Shown one piece after another: positions 41,765 to 52,599 of a stretch of 64,000 nucleotides of DNA. The translations under genes and the position numbers were made by a program. The DNA is taken from NCBI GenBank assembly GCA_019802505.1, contig JAFMOC010000377.1, positions 98,501 through 162,500 on the forward strand. The letters run 5' to 3'. Source of the stretch: Corydoras sp. C115 (taxonomy: Eukaryota > Chordata > Actinopteri > Siluriformes > Callichthyidae). The notes below the pieces were generated by a model, which was not told where the DNA came from, did not search any database, and worked only from the letters and a program-made list of their open reading frames with translations. How positions within the stretch are numbered: the first letter of the stretch is position 1; each line of letters starts with the position of its first letter.

Positions 41765-43172
41765 TATTATTAACCTAAAGGTGCATTTTCTGAAAAAATT
41801 GCGAATGTGATTGCAGCGTGGCCGTACGAGGCACAGTGCATATGTGTGTGTCAAATCAATACAGTGAACAAGGTAAAAATTGGGCGTGGCTGGGTAATAG
41901 AGTTTGGTTAGAGTAAGGAGGAGGAATGCATTTTTGCAATATTTGACAAGTGATTAAAAGTGAGCGGAAAGTGCAATTATTCTGTGGTTATAGACAATAA
42001 GTCCTTCTGCAAATCACTGGTGAGTTTCATGTTTGTAGCTCAAAAATTAACTGTTACGCCAATATCAGAATATCAGATTTTCCCCATAGGAAATAAACTA
42101 AGCCATATTCAATGAGTGATTACGAGTAATCAAAGAGTGCAATCACTCTATGATTTCAGAGAACCAGTCTGACTGCCTCCATCTCCGACTCTAACGAGTT
42201 TTGAGTTTGTAGATCAAAAAATTGGCCGCGTTATGCCACTTTGAAAATTCTATTTTCCCCCACAGAAAATGAGCTAAGCCAAATTTTAAGAGCGATCACG
42301 AACAATCATAGATCACTCTATGATTTCAGAGGACCAGTCGAGCTACATCCGTCTCCAACTCCAATGAATTTCAACTTTGTAGCTCAAAAATGGACCGAGT
42401 TTCGCCACTTTGAACCAAATTGTCCCCTGAACTAAGCCAAATTTGAGAATCGATCAGAAGTGATTGAAGAGTGAGATCAGTGTACGATTTCAGAGGACCA
42501 GTCTGGCTGCAGCCGTCTCCCACGCCACCAAATTTTGTCTGTGTAACACGAAAATTGACAGAGTTTTGTAATTTCACTGTAATGCAAAGTGAATTGGAAT
42601 TTTGGCTCTTGAAAAATGGAATTTTGAAAAATGGGAATATTTCCAGAACAGTTCGACCAATTCCTTTGGCTGTATACAAGCAATGGTTGTAGCCGGTGGG
42701 TGTCTCTGCATATCACTCTGAATGTGGTGAGTTTCTTGATTGTAGCTAAAAAATGTAACTAGTTACGCCACTTTGAAAATAAAACTTATCTAATAAGAAA
42801 TGAACTAAGCCAACTTTGATGAGTGATCATGAATAATTGAAAAGTGTGATCACTGTACAATTTTATAAGACTGGTCTGGCTGCGACCATCTATGACTCCA
42901 CCAAATTTCGTCTTTGTAAATCGAAAACTAGAGTTTCGCCAATGCAAATTTCACCGTAATGCAAAGTGAATGGGAATTTTGCCTTGGAAAAATGGGAATA
43001 TCTCCAGAACGGTTCTACCGATTCCTTAGCTATATACAAGCAGTGGTCTTACCCATGAGCCGGGCATGTCTTGCGAAAATCGTGCTGATAGCTCGAAAAA
43101 AACAGCGGGAGAAGAAAGCGGGACAAATAAGGTGGAATAATAAAAGTCGGATAACGATCGTGTGATTGCCCC
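41765..43172 (+). repeat. Composite repeat C, long copy with about 5-6 internal monomers
   Basis: A unique 5' part (GTGATTGCAGCGTGGCCG, GTAAGGAGGAGGAATGCA) is followed by ~170-190 bp monomers. Each monomer has GATCACTCTATGATTTCAGA, ACCAGTCTGGCTGC, GTCTCC, TTTGTAGCTCAAAAA and GCCACTTTGAAAA. The 3' part has TGCAAAGTGAATGGGAATTT, CAGAACGGTTC and GGATAACGATCGTGTGATTG. The short copy at 18635-19180 has about one monomer. Transposon class unknown; ends not proven. Confidence 0.78.
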
Positions 43173-43660
43173 ATATCCATGGTCCACAGATGACTGGGCT
43201 CTGCGTCTTTCTATTCTACACCTGAATGCATGGAGATCATCCTCACGCAGCCAAAACGCACACAAAGACGTCTGCTGTAGAGCAACGGAACGTCTCGTTC
43301 ATTGTGAGTGTTCCTCCAGCTGTGCTGCGTGTAGAGAAAAACATGGCTGACTTTCTCCATCCTCCTCTAGATATTTTCTTCAGTTAGTTCTCTCAGTGTT
43401 TACTGTTTAACCATCGGCGCACCTGCAGCCTGCTGTGTATACTGGTGTTTTACTGTGTTTTTTTGGTGGGCGCGCAGGTGAGTGGTTGGGAACCGTACAG
43501 CTGCCTCGTCCCAGCTTTTAGATACAGATAACAGAACATCTCACCAACCGTCTCACCATACAGGAATCTGTAATACCACGACATCTCAGATCAGCCTCAA
43601 GAGACCGTTCTGCACTGTACTTCTTGGAATTAAAGATTAAACAAATAGAAGTTTTGGTGT
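43173..43660. other. Low-copy stretch, no gene assigned
   Basis: Balanced composition with several short open frames. No domain or splice pattern I can defend. Confidence 0.45.
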
Positions 43661-43661
43661 G

Positions 43662-44014
43662 GGCGGCACGGTGGCTTAGTGGTTAGCACGTTCGCCTCTC
43701 AGCACTAGGGGTTCCCGGTTCGAATCCCTATCTGGGTGGAGTTTCCATGTTCTCCCCGTGTCTGCGTGGGTTTCCTCCGGGTTCTCCGGTTTCCTCCCAC
43801 AGTCCAAAAACATGGATCAAGTCAATTGAATTCTCAAAATTGCCCCATATAGAGTGTGACTGTGTGAGTGAGTGTGTGCCCAGCGATGGATTGGCGCCCT
43901 GTCCTGGGTCTATCTGCCCAGCGCCCAAGACGTTCTCCCCTGGATGGGCATGGGGAACCCCACCGTGACCCTAATAGAGGATAAAGCGGGAGAGAATGAA
44001 TGAATGAATGAATG
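43662..44014 (+). mobile_element. SINE, full length, young subfamily
   Basis: Intact boxes A and B, TTCGCC marker, tail (GAAT)n. The flanking words GAAGTTTTGGTGTG at 43645 and 44017 suggest a target-site duplication of about 14 bp. Confidence 0.94.
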
Positions 44015-44029
44015 AGTGAAGTTTTGGTG

Positions 44030-44225
44030 TGTGGCATGGTGGCTTAGTGGTTGGCATGTTCTCTCAGCGCTGGGGATTCAAGTTCGAATTCCAATCTGGA
44101 TGGAATTCCATCTTCTCCCAGTGTCTGCGCTGGTTTCCTCTAGAGTCTCCGGTTTCCTCCCACAGTCCAAAAACATGGATCAAGGTCAATTGAATTTTCC
44201 AAATTGCCCCATTTAGAGTATGTAT
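44030..44225 (+). mobile_element. SINE, 3' truncated
   Basis: Head TGGCATGGTGGCTTAGTGG. Box B AGTTCGAATTCC decayed. Ends at CCCCATTTAGAGTATG. Confidence 0.85.
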
Positions 44226-44267
44226 ATGTATGCGCAATACTCTCACAGCTACACATGCACACAAATA

Positions 44268-44640
44268 CTGCTTTCTGCTTAATCCTCTACTGGGAACTAG
44301 GGTCATGGGGGGGGGTTCCCCATGCCCATCCAGGGGAGAACGTTTCAGGCGCCAGGCAGATTCACCCAGGACAGGGTGCCAATCTATCACTGGGCACATT
44401 CACTCACACAGATACACGATATATGGGACAATTTAGAGCATTCAATTAACCTTGAATCCATGTTTTTTGACTGTGGAAGGAAACCGGAGAACCCGGAGGA
44501 AACCCATGCAGACACACGGGGAGAACATCCAGATTGGGATTCGAACCTAGATCTCCAGCGCTGACATTCATTACCCAGATTGGGATTCAAACCGGGATTG
44601 TAAACAAAGAGGCAAACATACCAACCGCTAAGCCACTGTG
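44268..44640 (-). mobile_element. SINE, near full length, head duplicated
   Basis: GAACATCCAGATTGGGATTCG is followed by a second CCCAGATTGGGATTCAAACC, so the head region is duplicated with a change. Confidence 0.85.
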
Positions 44641-44691
44641 TGACATATTACAATTAATTAATTGATTAATTAATTAATTAATTATCTCCTG

Positions 44692-45035
44692 GCGGCACGG
44701 TGGCTTAGTGGTTAGCACGTTCGCCTCTCAGCGCTAGGAATTCCCAAATCCCCATCTGAGTGGAGTTTCCATGTTCTCCCCGTGTCTGCGTGGGTTTCCT
44801 CCGGGTTCTCCGGTTTCCTCCCACAGTCCAAAAACATGGATCAAGTAAATTGAATTCTCCAAATTGCCCCATATAGAGTGTGTTTGAGTGAGTGAGTGTG
44901 TGCCCAGCGATGGATTGGTGCCCTGTCCTGGGTGTATCTGCCCAGCGCCCGAGACGTTCTCCCCTGGATGGGCATAGGGAACCCCACCGCGACCCTAATA
45001 GAGGATAAAGCGGGAGATAATGAATGAATGAATGA
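44692..45035 (+). mobile_element. SINE, full length, young subfamily, box B deleted
   Basis: GGCGGCACGGTGGCTTAGTGG head. GGTTCGAAT is missing (AATTCCCAAATCCCC). Otherwise matches 38695-39043. Confidence 0.92.
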
Positions 45036-45039
45036 ATTA

Positions 45040-45345
45040 ATTATCTCCTGCTTAATCCTCAACTAGGGTCGCGGAGGGGTTCTCCATGCCCATCCAGGGG
45101 AGAACATTTCGGGCGCTGGGCAGATACACCCAGGACAGGGCTGGGTAGACGCCAATCTATCACTGGGCACACACTCACTCACACACGCACACAAACACAC
45201 TCTAAATGGGGCAATTTGAAGAATTCAATTGATCTGTGGGAGGAAACCGGAGAGCCCGGATGCAACACACGTGGACATGGGGAGAACATAGAAACTGCAC
45301 CAAGATCGGGATTCAAACCTGGATTATTAACAAACATGCCGTGTC
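45040..45345 (-). mobile_element. SINE joined tail to tail with previous copy
   Basis: The ATTATCTCCTGC end meets the GAATGAATGAATTA tail of 44692-45035. The head is lost after GGGATTCAAACCTGGAT. Confidence 0.87.
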
Positions 45346-45365
45346 AAATGTTATAATTAATTAAT

Positions 45366-45717
45366 TAATTCATTCATTCATCCATTATCTTCCGCTTTAT
45401 CCTCTACTAGGTTGGGGGGGGGGCTCTCCATGCCCATCCAGGGGAGAAGTTTTCAGGCGCTGGGCAGATACACCCAGGACAGGTTGCCAATCTATCACTG
45501 GGTACACTCACTGACACAGACACACACTCACACAAACACAAACACACACTATATGGGGCAATTTGGATAATTCCAAAAAATGGACCTTAAATCCATGTTT
45601 TTGGACTATGGGAGGAAACCGGAGAACCCGGAGGCAACACACGTGGACACGGGGAGAACCACTAACTCCCAGATCAGGATTCAAACCTGGATCCCCAGCG
45701 CTGAGAGGAGAACATGC
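45366..45717 (-). mobile_element. SINE, head partly missing
   Basis: (ATTC)n tail and full body. Stops at GAGAGGAGAACATGCT. Confidence 0.88.
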
Positions 45718-46321
45718 TTTTCATATATTATGTCTTAGTTAAACCTGTTTGGCTGATTGTTGGTGTACTCTGATGTGTGCTGGATGGTGTGCTGTGGTGT
45801 GAGTATTAAGGGGTGAACTGGTGATGAGTGTTGATTGACAGGTGGGTGATAGTGCTGGAAGACGGCGTGTCATTGTGTGACAGCTGCTCTACGGTCTCTG
45901 TAATTTGGGCTTTTGTTGCTGTGACAACTGCAGACGACCCGGTCCCTCATTCCATCCTCACTTCCTTCGATTCGTCTGATTTCATCTCTTCCTCCATGTC
46001 TCCCACCACCCCCCCACCCCTCATCCTCTAACTCTATATACCTCTCCACCACTCTCCATCTTTTTTTTATTACTCTCACTCCTCTTTCTTCCACCTCTCT
46101 GTCTCTTTTCAGGCCCTCCACCACTTTCCTTGCTCTCCATCTGTCCTCATCAACCTCTTTTCCTCCGTCTCATCTCTTTCCCTCTCTCTCTCCACCTTCT
46201 TCACCGCATTCCATCCATTTCAATTCTTTCTCTATTCCTTCCATATTCGAACTTGGTCCACTGCTCCTTCATCCCTTAATGTTCCTCTGTCTTCAATTTA
46301 GTTTGAATGTATATATTTATT
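45718..46321. other. Low-copy stretch ending in a pyrimidine-rich tract
   Basis: 45840-45920 could be read as a small plus exon between GATTGACAG and TCTCT/GTAATT, but the peptide matches nothing I know. 45940-46270 is a CT-rich tract. Confidence 0.4.
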
Positions 46322-46488
46322 CATTCTCCTAATTGCCCTATATAGAGTGTGTCTGTCTGAGTGAGTGTGTGTCCAGCGATAGATTGGCGTCCTGTCCTGG
46401 GTGCATCTGCCCAGAGCCCGAAACGTTCGATCCTGGATGGATATGGGGGAACCCACTCCCCCCCACCCCGCAACCCTACTAGTAGAGG
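46322..46488 (+). mobile_element. SINE 3' half
   Basis: TTCTCCTAATTGCCC to ACTAGTAGAGGA. No tail. Confidence 0.85.
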
Positions 46489-46722
46489 ACCCAGGACAAG
46501 ACGTCAATCTATCACTGGATACACACTCACTCACACGCACACACAAACACACTATATGGGGCAATTTTAAGAATTCAAATGACCTTCATCCATGTTTTTG
46601 GACTGTGGAATGAAACCAGAGGACACTGGGAGAACATGGCAACTCCACCCAGATTGGGATTCGAACCTGGATCCTTGGCGCTGAGAGGAGAACATGCTAA
46701 TCACTAAGCCACGTGCCGCCTA
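46489..46722 (-). mobile_element. SINE, tail missing, inverted to previous copy
   Basis: CCCAGGACAAGACGTCAATC to CACGTGCCGCC. The joint with the + copy is at AGAGGACCCAGGAC. Confidence 0.87.
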
Positions 46723-46734
46723 ATTGTTTTAATC

Positions 46735-47025
46735 ATCCATTATCTTCCACTTAATCCTCTACTAGGGTCGCGGGGGGGGGGGGGGGATGCCCATCCAGGG
46801 GAAAGTAAAAATTCACACACACACACACACACGCACAAACACACACACTCTATATGGGGCAATTTAGAGCATTCAATTGACCTTGAATCCATGTTTTTTG
46901 ACTGTGAAACCGGAGAACCCGGAGGAAACCAATACGGACACAGGGAGAACATGGAAACTCCACCCAGATTAGGATCCCCGGCGCTAAGAGGAGAACATAC
47001 CAACCACCACACCACCATGCCATCC
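46735..47025 (-). mobile_element. SINE, internally deleted
   Basis: The CGTTTCGGGCGCTGG to ATCTATCACTGG portion is absent. The box B region is deleted. Confidence 0.86.
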
Positions 47026-47655
47026 ATTGTAACTTGTTTTATTTATATTATGGAAGTCAATGACTTGCTGCCTCCCTATACCTCCAATAACCTCCTGCTG
47101 TCCTCATCTTGACCTCGACCGAATGACATTAAAGGCATGCTGATGTCCTTGCGTCCCATTGTCCTCCCTTGTTCTGTCTTTTTTCTCGGCCTCATGTCTC
47201 CTCATGATAAGTCAAAATAAAATAAAGCAGAGATGGGCCCGTTGATTGTCCTCCATTGTGCCAGGCTGCGCTCCGGTTCTGGAAAGATGTGGAACTGAAG
47301 AGACGGCCGGCGCGAGACCGAGATGGAGGAAAGGGGAGAAAGAGCTGGGAGGACGTCGGTTTTTCATCAGCTTCCACATCGTAAGTCCTTTCATCCTGCA
47401 GCCTGTGTGTCAGACAGAGATAAGACTCTGAGAGCAGCAGTCCTATTGTCCTTGTCCTCTCACACATCCGCATTTATCGGTTCTATGTAGTCCCGGCGCA
47501 GAGCACCGGGTAAATGATAGTTATTTTCAGAAACGGCGCTGTGGTGGGGGGTTTATTCAGTGAGCAGATCGCAGGAGGTACCTGCAGATGACTTCACACT
47601 CAGCTGAAGACAAAACCACCTTTTATTGTCTTATTTAATCAAGAACTTGCTTTTC
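47026..47655. other. Low-copy stretch, no gene assigned
   Basis: 47215-47480 has balanced composition and open frames on both strands. No domain recognised. Confidence 0.45.
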
Positions 47656-47831
47656 AGCCCATCCAGGGAGAACGTTTTGGGCACTGGGTAGATAAACCCA
47701 GAACAGTGGGCCAATCTATCGCTGGACACACTCAATCACACACAAACACATTCTATATGGGGCAATTTAGAGCATTCGAGTTACCTTCAATCCATGTCTT
47801 TGGACCGTGGGAGCAAACTGGAGAACCCGAT
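47656..47831 (-). mobile_element. SINE middle fragment
   Basis: CAGCCCATCCAGGGAGAACG to ACTGGAGAACCCGA. Confidence 0.82.
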
Positions 47832-47883
47832 CTGGATGGAGCCCAGTTTTTTTGTTTGTTTGTGTTTGTGTGTGTGTATATGT

Positions 47884-48026
47884 GTGAGTTAGTGTGTGCC
47901 CAGCGATAGATTGGCGCCCTGTCCTGGGTGTATTTGCCGAGCACCTGAAACGTTCTCCCCTGGATGGGCATGAGGAACCCCCTAAAACCCTAGTAAAGGA
48001 TAGGAAGATAATGGATGGATGGACAT
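47884..48026 (+). mobile_element. SINE 3' fragment
   Basis: GTGAGTTAGTGTGTGCCCAG to tail GATAATGGATGGATGG. Confidence 0.85.
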
Positions 48027-48098
48027 TTTCAATACATTTGTCTGAGAATGATGTGAGGTGGAGGTTGAGGGGAAAACATTCATTCATACTGTAAATAA

Positions 48099-48184
48099 TC
48101 TGCCCAATGACCGAAACATTCTCCCGTGGATGGGCATGGGGATCCCCCCTGCGACCCTAGTAGAGGGTAAAGCGGAAGATGATG
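48099..48184 (+). mobile_element. SINE 3' end
   Basis: ATCTGCCCAATGACCGAAAC to GCGGAAGATGATGC. Confidence 0.8.
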
Positions 48185-48190
48185 CATAGA

Positions 48191-48546
48191 TGGCATGGTG
48201 GATTAGTGGTTAGCATGTTCTCCTCTCAGCGCTGGGAATCCAGGTTTGAATCCCAATATGGGTGGGGTTTCCATGTTCTTCTCATGTCTGCGTGGGTTTC
48301 CTTCGAGTTGTTGGCGTGGGTTTTCATCCACAGTCCAAAAACATGGATTTAAGTTCAATTGACTGCTCTATTGCCCCATATAGAGTGTGTTTGTGTGTGT
48401 GTCTGTGTGAGTGAGTGTGTCCAGTCATAGATTGGCGCCCTGTCCGGGGTGTATCTGCCCAGCGCCCGAAATGTTCTTCCCTGAATGGGCATGGGGAACC
48501 CCCAGCAACTCTAGTAGAGAATAAATCAGAAGATAATGAATGGATG
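48191..48546 (+). mobile_element. SINE, full length
   Basis: Head TGGCATGGTGGATTAGTGG (one box A change), box B GGTTTGAATCC, tail GATAATGAATGGATG. Confidence 0.9.
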
Positions 48547-48550
48547 TATG

Positions 48551-48780
48551 CTCAAATTTGCCCCATGTAGTCTGTGTGTTGTGTGTGTGTGTGTCTGTGT
48601 GAGTGTTTCCAGTGATAGATTGGCATCCTGTCCTGGGTGTATCTGCCCCCCCTCCCCGTGCGATCCCTAGAAGAGGATAAATCAGAAGATAATGATGAAT
48701 GCTTTAAATATTCCCCATATTGTGTGTGCCTCCATGTTATACCCCCCGCGACCCTAAAATAAGATGAAATGAAAGAATGA
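48551..48780 (+). mobile_element. Two SINE 3' remnants
   Basis: CTCAAATTTGCCCC to GATAATGATGAATG, then a more degraded CTTTAAATATTCCCC to GAAAGAATGAAA. Confidence 0.75.
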
Positions 48781-49013
48781 AAATGTAATTCAAGATCCGA
48801 ATTCCAATGCAAGAAAGACTAAAGGCTCATTTATGCTCAACGTTAAATACGGAGACGGATACGGACGGAGCTTTTTGTCCGTACTCTGCGTTCATTTCGT
48901 ACGTAATTTGCACGTTTTCTGAAAGCTTGCGGATGCGGACAGGACGGAGCAATACCACTGGAAACCGTGGGGGCGGTGCATGATGCGACCACTTCCATAT
49001 GTAGAAGAAAAAC

Positions 49014-49121
49014 ATGGTGGAACTTTTTGAAGACCGGTTATACGAGTGTGTGCGCAATTTTAATCATTTATATGATGTTACTTCGCCGGAGCACAGGGAC
49101 AAACAGTTGTTACAAAGCAAA
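49014..49121 (+). pseudogene. N-terminal stub of Harbinger MADF/Myb-like protein
   Basis: An ATG opens MVELFEDRLYECVRNF, then HLYDVTSP and HRDKQLLQSK. The order Leu/Tyr-x-x-Val, HLYD, then a basic KD/RDKQ helix resembles the first two helices of MADF/Myb-SANT-like domains in the accessory gene of Harbinger transposons. After about 36 residues the frame runs antisense through the transposase stub. The call rests on pattern only. Confidence 0.55.
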
Positions 49122-49332
49122 GCAAGTTATCGAATGCCCTGGCAGACATCCGAAAGTATTGGAAATGACGTCCGTCATCGATTTCCCTCATTGGGCGGAC
49201 AAGTGAATAAAATTCTCCATCCAAATGTCGCGACCTGTTCAGTGGCCTCACAGACCACCGCCGTCTAGAACGCTGCCTTTTTTGTCGTTTTTGCAGTATG
49301 TACAAAATCAGAAGTTCCTCCGCCGTCGCCAT
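49111..49332 (-). pseudogene. N-terminal stub of Harbinger transposase
   Basis: ATG at 49332 gives about 74 residues with a basic RQKRQRSRRRWSVRPLNRSR stretch, GEFYSLV, HFQYFRMS and FDNLLCFV. Known: HARBI1-like transposases begin with a WVRPL motif, a short acidic helix, then FRMxxxxFDxLL before the catalytic domain. A stop follows shortly after and the DDE domain is missing. Differs from copy 2 at one residue (Gly/Glu). Confidence 0.75.
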
Positions 49333-49563
49333 GTTTGATTTTTACTCTAAACTGCCCTCTAATGGATGTAGTGTTCAACAACCATATCAACGGAGCTGAC
49401 GCAAGGAAGTATGTGGGCAGTAACTGTTATAACGCATGAAACGCACGCACACATTTCCGTACGCAGAGGGAGTATAAATGAGGCTTTAGAATATAAATAC
49501 ATCCAAACAAAATCAAGCAAACAAACTGATACCAATACCGAGAGATGATGACAGCCATTTAAA

Positions 49564-49567
<4 letters not shown>

Positions 49568-49649
<82 letters not shown>
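49568..49649. repeat. (AT)41 microsatellite
   Basis: Uninterrupted AT run about 80 bp from the transposon end. Confidence 0.98.
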
Positions 49650-49656
<7 letters not shown>

Positions 49657-49822
49657 GAAAAGAACGAGCAGGAGAAATAAACTGTGCAGGAGGCGTGAAG
49701 GAAGCTGTAGGAGGGGACAAAACACGGCGCGGGTTTAATAATAAAACACATTATTTAAGGTGTTAGCGAACAGCTGTTGAAAAGAGTGCTTTCACTGGAA
49801 TGTGTGCGCTGATTAGTGAGCT

Positions 49823-49896
<74 letters not shown>
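49823..49896. repeat. (GT)36 microsatellite
   Basis: Followed by TTTCAG, which imitates a 3' splice site on plus. Confidence 0.97.
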
Positions 49897-49897
<1 letters not shown>

Positions 49898-50037
49898 CAG
49901 TTGGCAGTACTGGGACTTGAGATAGCGGGGAGTGTTGGGGGGAGGGGTGTACTGCTGTATCGAGTCCTGAACATCTGTTCCTCACAGAGACCACAGAGCG
50001 GGTGTACAGGAAGTCAAAATAGGAAGGCTAACTGTTA

Positions 50038-50039
<2 letters not shown>

Positions 50040-50077
<38 letters not shown>

Positions 50078-50097
50078 CACACACACACACACACACA
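50040..50097. repeat. (CA)n microsatellite
   Basis: CA run with one TACAC interruption. Confidence 0.95.
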
Positions 50098-50199
50098 AAC
50101 GTGCATGTTTGTGCATATATATATACCTTTGGATCTGAATATATAAACTACAAACAAAATATCTGAATTGAGTGTTTTTTTGATTACATTACACTACTT

Positions 50200-50411
50200 T
50201 ATTCATTCATTCATTTATTCATTCATTCATTATCTTTCATTTCATCCTATGTTAGGGGCATGGGGGGTATAACATGGAGGCACACACACAAACACACAAT
50301 ATGGGGCATATTCAAAGCATTCCTTTATCATACCATTATCTTCCAATTAATCCTCTACTAGGGTTGCAGGGGGGGGGGTTCTCCATCACTGGGCACACAC
50401 TCACTCACACA

Positions 50412-50447
<36 letters not shown>

Positions 50448-50755
50448 CCCTCTATATGGGGCAAATTGAAGCATTCAATTCACTTTGAATCCATGTTCTT
50501 GGACTGTGGGAGGAAACCAGAGAACTCAGAGGAAACCCATGCAGACACATTCACTCACTCACTCACTCACTCACACACACACACACACACACTATATGGG
50601 GCAATTTAGTTGACCTTAAATCCATGTTTTTAGACTGTGGGAGGCAACCGGAAAAACCCAGAGGAAGCCCATGTGGACACGGGGAGAACATAGAAACTCC
50701 ACTCAAATTGGGATTCAAACCTGGATCCCCAGCGCTGAGAGGAGAACATGCCCTC
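50200..50755 (-). mobile_element. Cluster of three damaged SINE copies
   Basis: 50200-50330 has a tail and TATGGGGC with the middle lost. 50337-50560 restarts at ATTATCTTCCAATTAATCC and includes an expanded (CA)n. 50570-50755 is a tail-less copy from CACACACTATATGGGGC to GAGAGGAGAACATGCC. Confidence 0.78.
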
Positions 50756-50779
50756 CATACACAGTATAGAGTTTGTATG

Positions 50780-51040
50780 TGTGTGTGTGTCCTCCGTTTT
50801 CTTCAGTTTCCCCCCACAGTCCAAAAACATGGATTCAAGGTAAATAGAATGCTCCAAATTGCCCCATATAGCATGTGTTTGTATATGTGTCTCTTTTTGA
50901 TTGTGATTCCAGTGATTGTGAGTACAATTGTCACTCTGTCCTGGGTGTATCTGCCCAGCGCCTGAAACATTCTCCCCTGGATGGGCATGGGGAACCCCCC
51001 CCCACCCCGCATCCGCAACCTTAGTAGACGATTAAGCTCT
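50780..51040 (+). mobile_element. SINE, head missing
   Basis: GTGTCCTCCGTTTTCTTCAG to ACCTTAGTAGACGATTAAG. Confidence 0.85.
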
Positions 51041-51615
51041 ATCCTAAAGGTCAATATAAGGTCTATCCTTGTTTTCTGTACTCCGTCAGTCATATCCATG
51101 GAAACTTTCATGTGTAGTTCACTCTTTTTTTATATAAAGTCTGGATAAAGCTAAAAGAACACATGCTGGGTCAACAAGTTTAGCGTGAAACCAGCCGAAC
51201 TGCAATATTGTCAGTCCTGACCATCTGCCGAGGTGCTTCAACCTCCACGTTCTACTCTGACCCTACATTTTGCTCTCAATCGTTTAGGGTTCATCCATTT
51301 CTTGTGAATGAGATGCGTCCTCAGGTGTGTCTGAAGAAAAAGCTGAATGTGTCCGAATTCGGAACGGAGATGGGGAGATCTTTTCTCCCATTCAGCACTA
51401 ATGAAGGATATGGTCAAGGATTTGACCAATCATTTAAGGCAGGGGTTGGGTTCCTAAACTTTTCAGACCCAGTATCACCAGTCAACAACCAAAACCTTTA
51501 AGGACCACCTATTTTTTCTGTCACGGAACATCATATATTAAAGAAATACAGTACGAGAGGCCGTGGCAATACTGTAAATAAATCCCAATAAAAGAGATAT
51601 TTACGCCTGACGCAT
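51041..51615. other. Low-copy stretch plus hAT-like end
   Basis: 51180-51430 is open on plus for over 90 codons with no domain recognised. AGGCAGGGGTTGGGTTCCTA at about 51438 resembles a hAT terminus. Confidence 0.4.
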
Positions 51616-51824
51616 AGTTAGCATGTTCTCCTCTCAGCACTGGGGATCCAGGTTCAAATCCCTACCTAGGGGGAGTTTCCATGTTCTCCCCAGGCCCCTC
51701 CTGGTTTTCCAGTTTCCTCCCACAGCCCAAAAACATGGATTCAAGGTAATCTCTAAATTGCCCCATATAAAGTTTGTGTGTGTGTATGTGTGTATGTGTT
51801 TGTGTGAGTGTGTGCCCAGTGATT
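51616..51824 (+). mobile_element. SINE, 3' truncated
   Basis: TAGTTAGCATGTTCTCC to GTGTGTGCCCAGTGATT, where the (ATTC)n tail of the next, inverted copy begins. Confidence 0.87.
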
Positions 51825-52193
51825 CATTCATCCATCCATTCATTCATTCATTCATTCATTATCTCCCGCTTTATCCTCTATTAGGGTCGCGGTGGGTTCC
51901 CCATGCCCATCCAGGGGAGAACGTCTCGGGCGCTGGGCAGATAGACCCAGGACAGGACGCCAATCCATCGCTGGGCACACACTCACTCACTCAGACACAC
52001 TCCATATGGGGCATTTTTGAGAATTCAATTGACTTGATCCATGTTTTTGGACTGTGGGAGGAAACCGGAGAACCCGGAGGAAACCCACGCAGACACGGGG
52101 AGAACACGGACCCTCCACCCAGATGGGGATTCGAACCGGGAATCCCTAGCGTTGAGAGGCGAACGTGCCAACCACTAAGCCACCGTGCCGCCT
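51825..52193 (-). mobile_element. SINE, full length, young subfamily
   Basis: Long (ATTC)n tail, complete body, head ending GCCACCGTGCCGCC. Confidence 0.93.
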
Positions 52194-52545
52194 TCATTCA
52201 TCCATTCATTCATTATTTTCTGCTTTATCCTCTTCAAGGGTCCTGGGGTGGGGGTTCCCCATGCCCATCCAGGGGAGAACGTCTCGGGCGCTGGGCAGAT
52301 AGACCCAGGACAGGGTGCCAATCAATCACTGGCCACACTCACAGACACACAAACACACTCTATATGGGGCAATTTGGAGCATTCAATTGACTTGAATCCT
52401 TGTTTTTAGACTGTGGGAGAAAACCAGAGAACCCAGAGGAAACCCATGCGGACACAGGGAGAACATGGAAACTCCACCAAGATTGGGATTCGAACCGGGA
52501 ATCCCTAGAACTGAGAGGAGAACATGCTAATCACAACACCAAAAT
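52194..52545 (-). mobile_element. SINE, near full length
   Basis: Same orientation, directly at the head of the previous copy. Head lost after ACATGCTAATCAC. Confidence 0.9.
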
Positions 52546-52599
52546 TGTACTTATTTTTGAACATACCTGAACTAAAGGCTCAGCGATTGTATTTTAATG

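Larger units (their letters stand above)
48820..49488 (+). mobile_element. PIF/Harbinger-type deletion derivative, copy 1
   Basis: Seen: the 669-bp unit has imperfect terminal inverted repeats (TAAAGGCTCATTTATGCTC left; complement of the right end TAAAGCCTCATTTATACTC). Flanks are GAC and GAA, so a 3-bp target duplication is only approximate here. A near-identical 678-bp copy lies inverted at 53262-53939. Inside are the 5' ends of two divergent coding sequences that converge near 49111-49121 (next entries). Known: animal Harbingers carry a DDE transposase gene and a Myb/MADF-like gene, and a 3-bp target duplication is typical. The catalytic domain is absent, so the element is non-autonomous. 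Confidence 0.82.

Noticed and set aside
45840..45920. Small plus-strand exon between GATTGACAG and TCTCTGTAATT
   Set aside because: The peptide matches no family known to me, the donor is weak, and there is no neighbouring exon.
49078..49332. Domesticated HARBI1-like gene
   Set aside because: The frame lacks the whole catalytic domain and sits within a short unit bounded by inverted repeats that has a second copy nearby, so it is a transposon stub, not a host gene.
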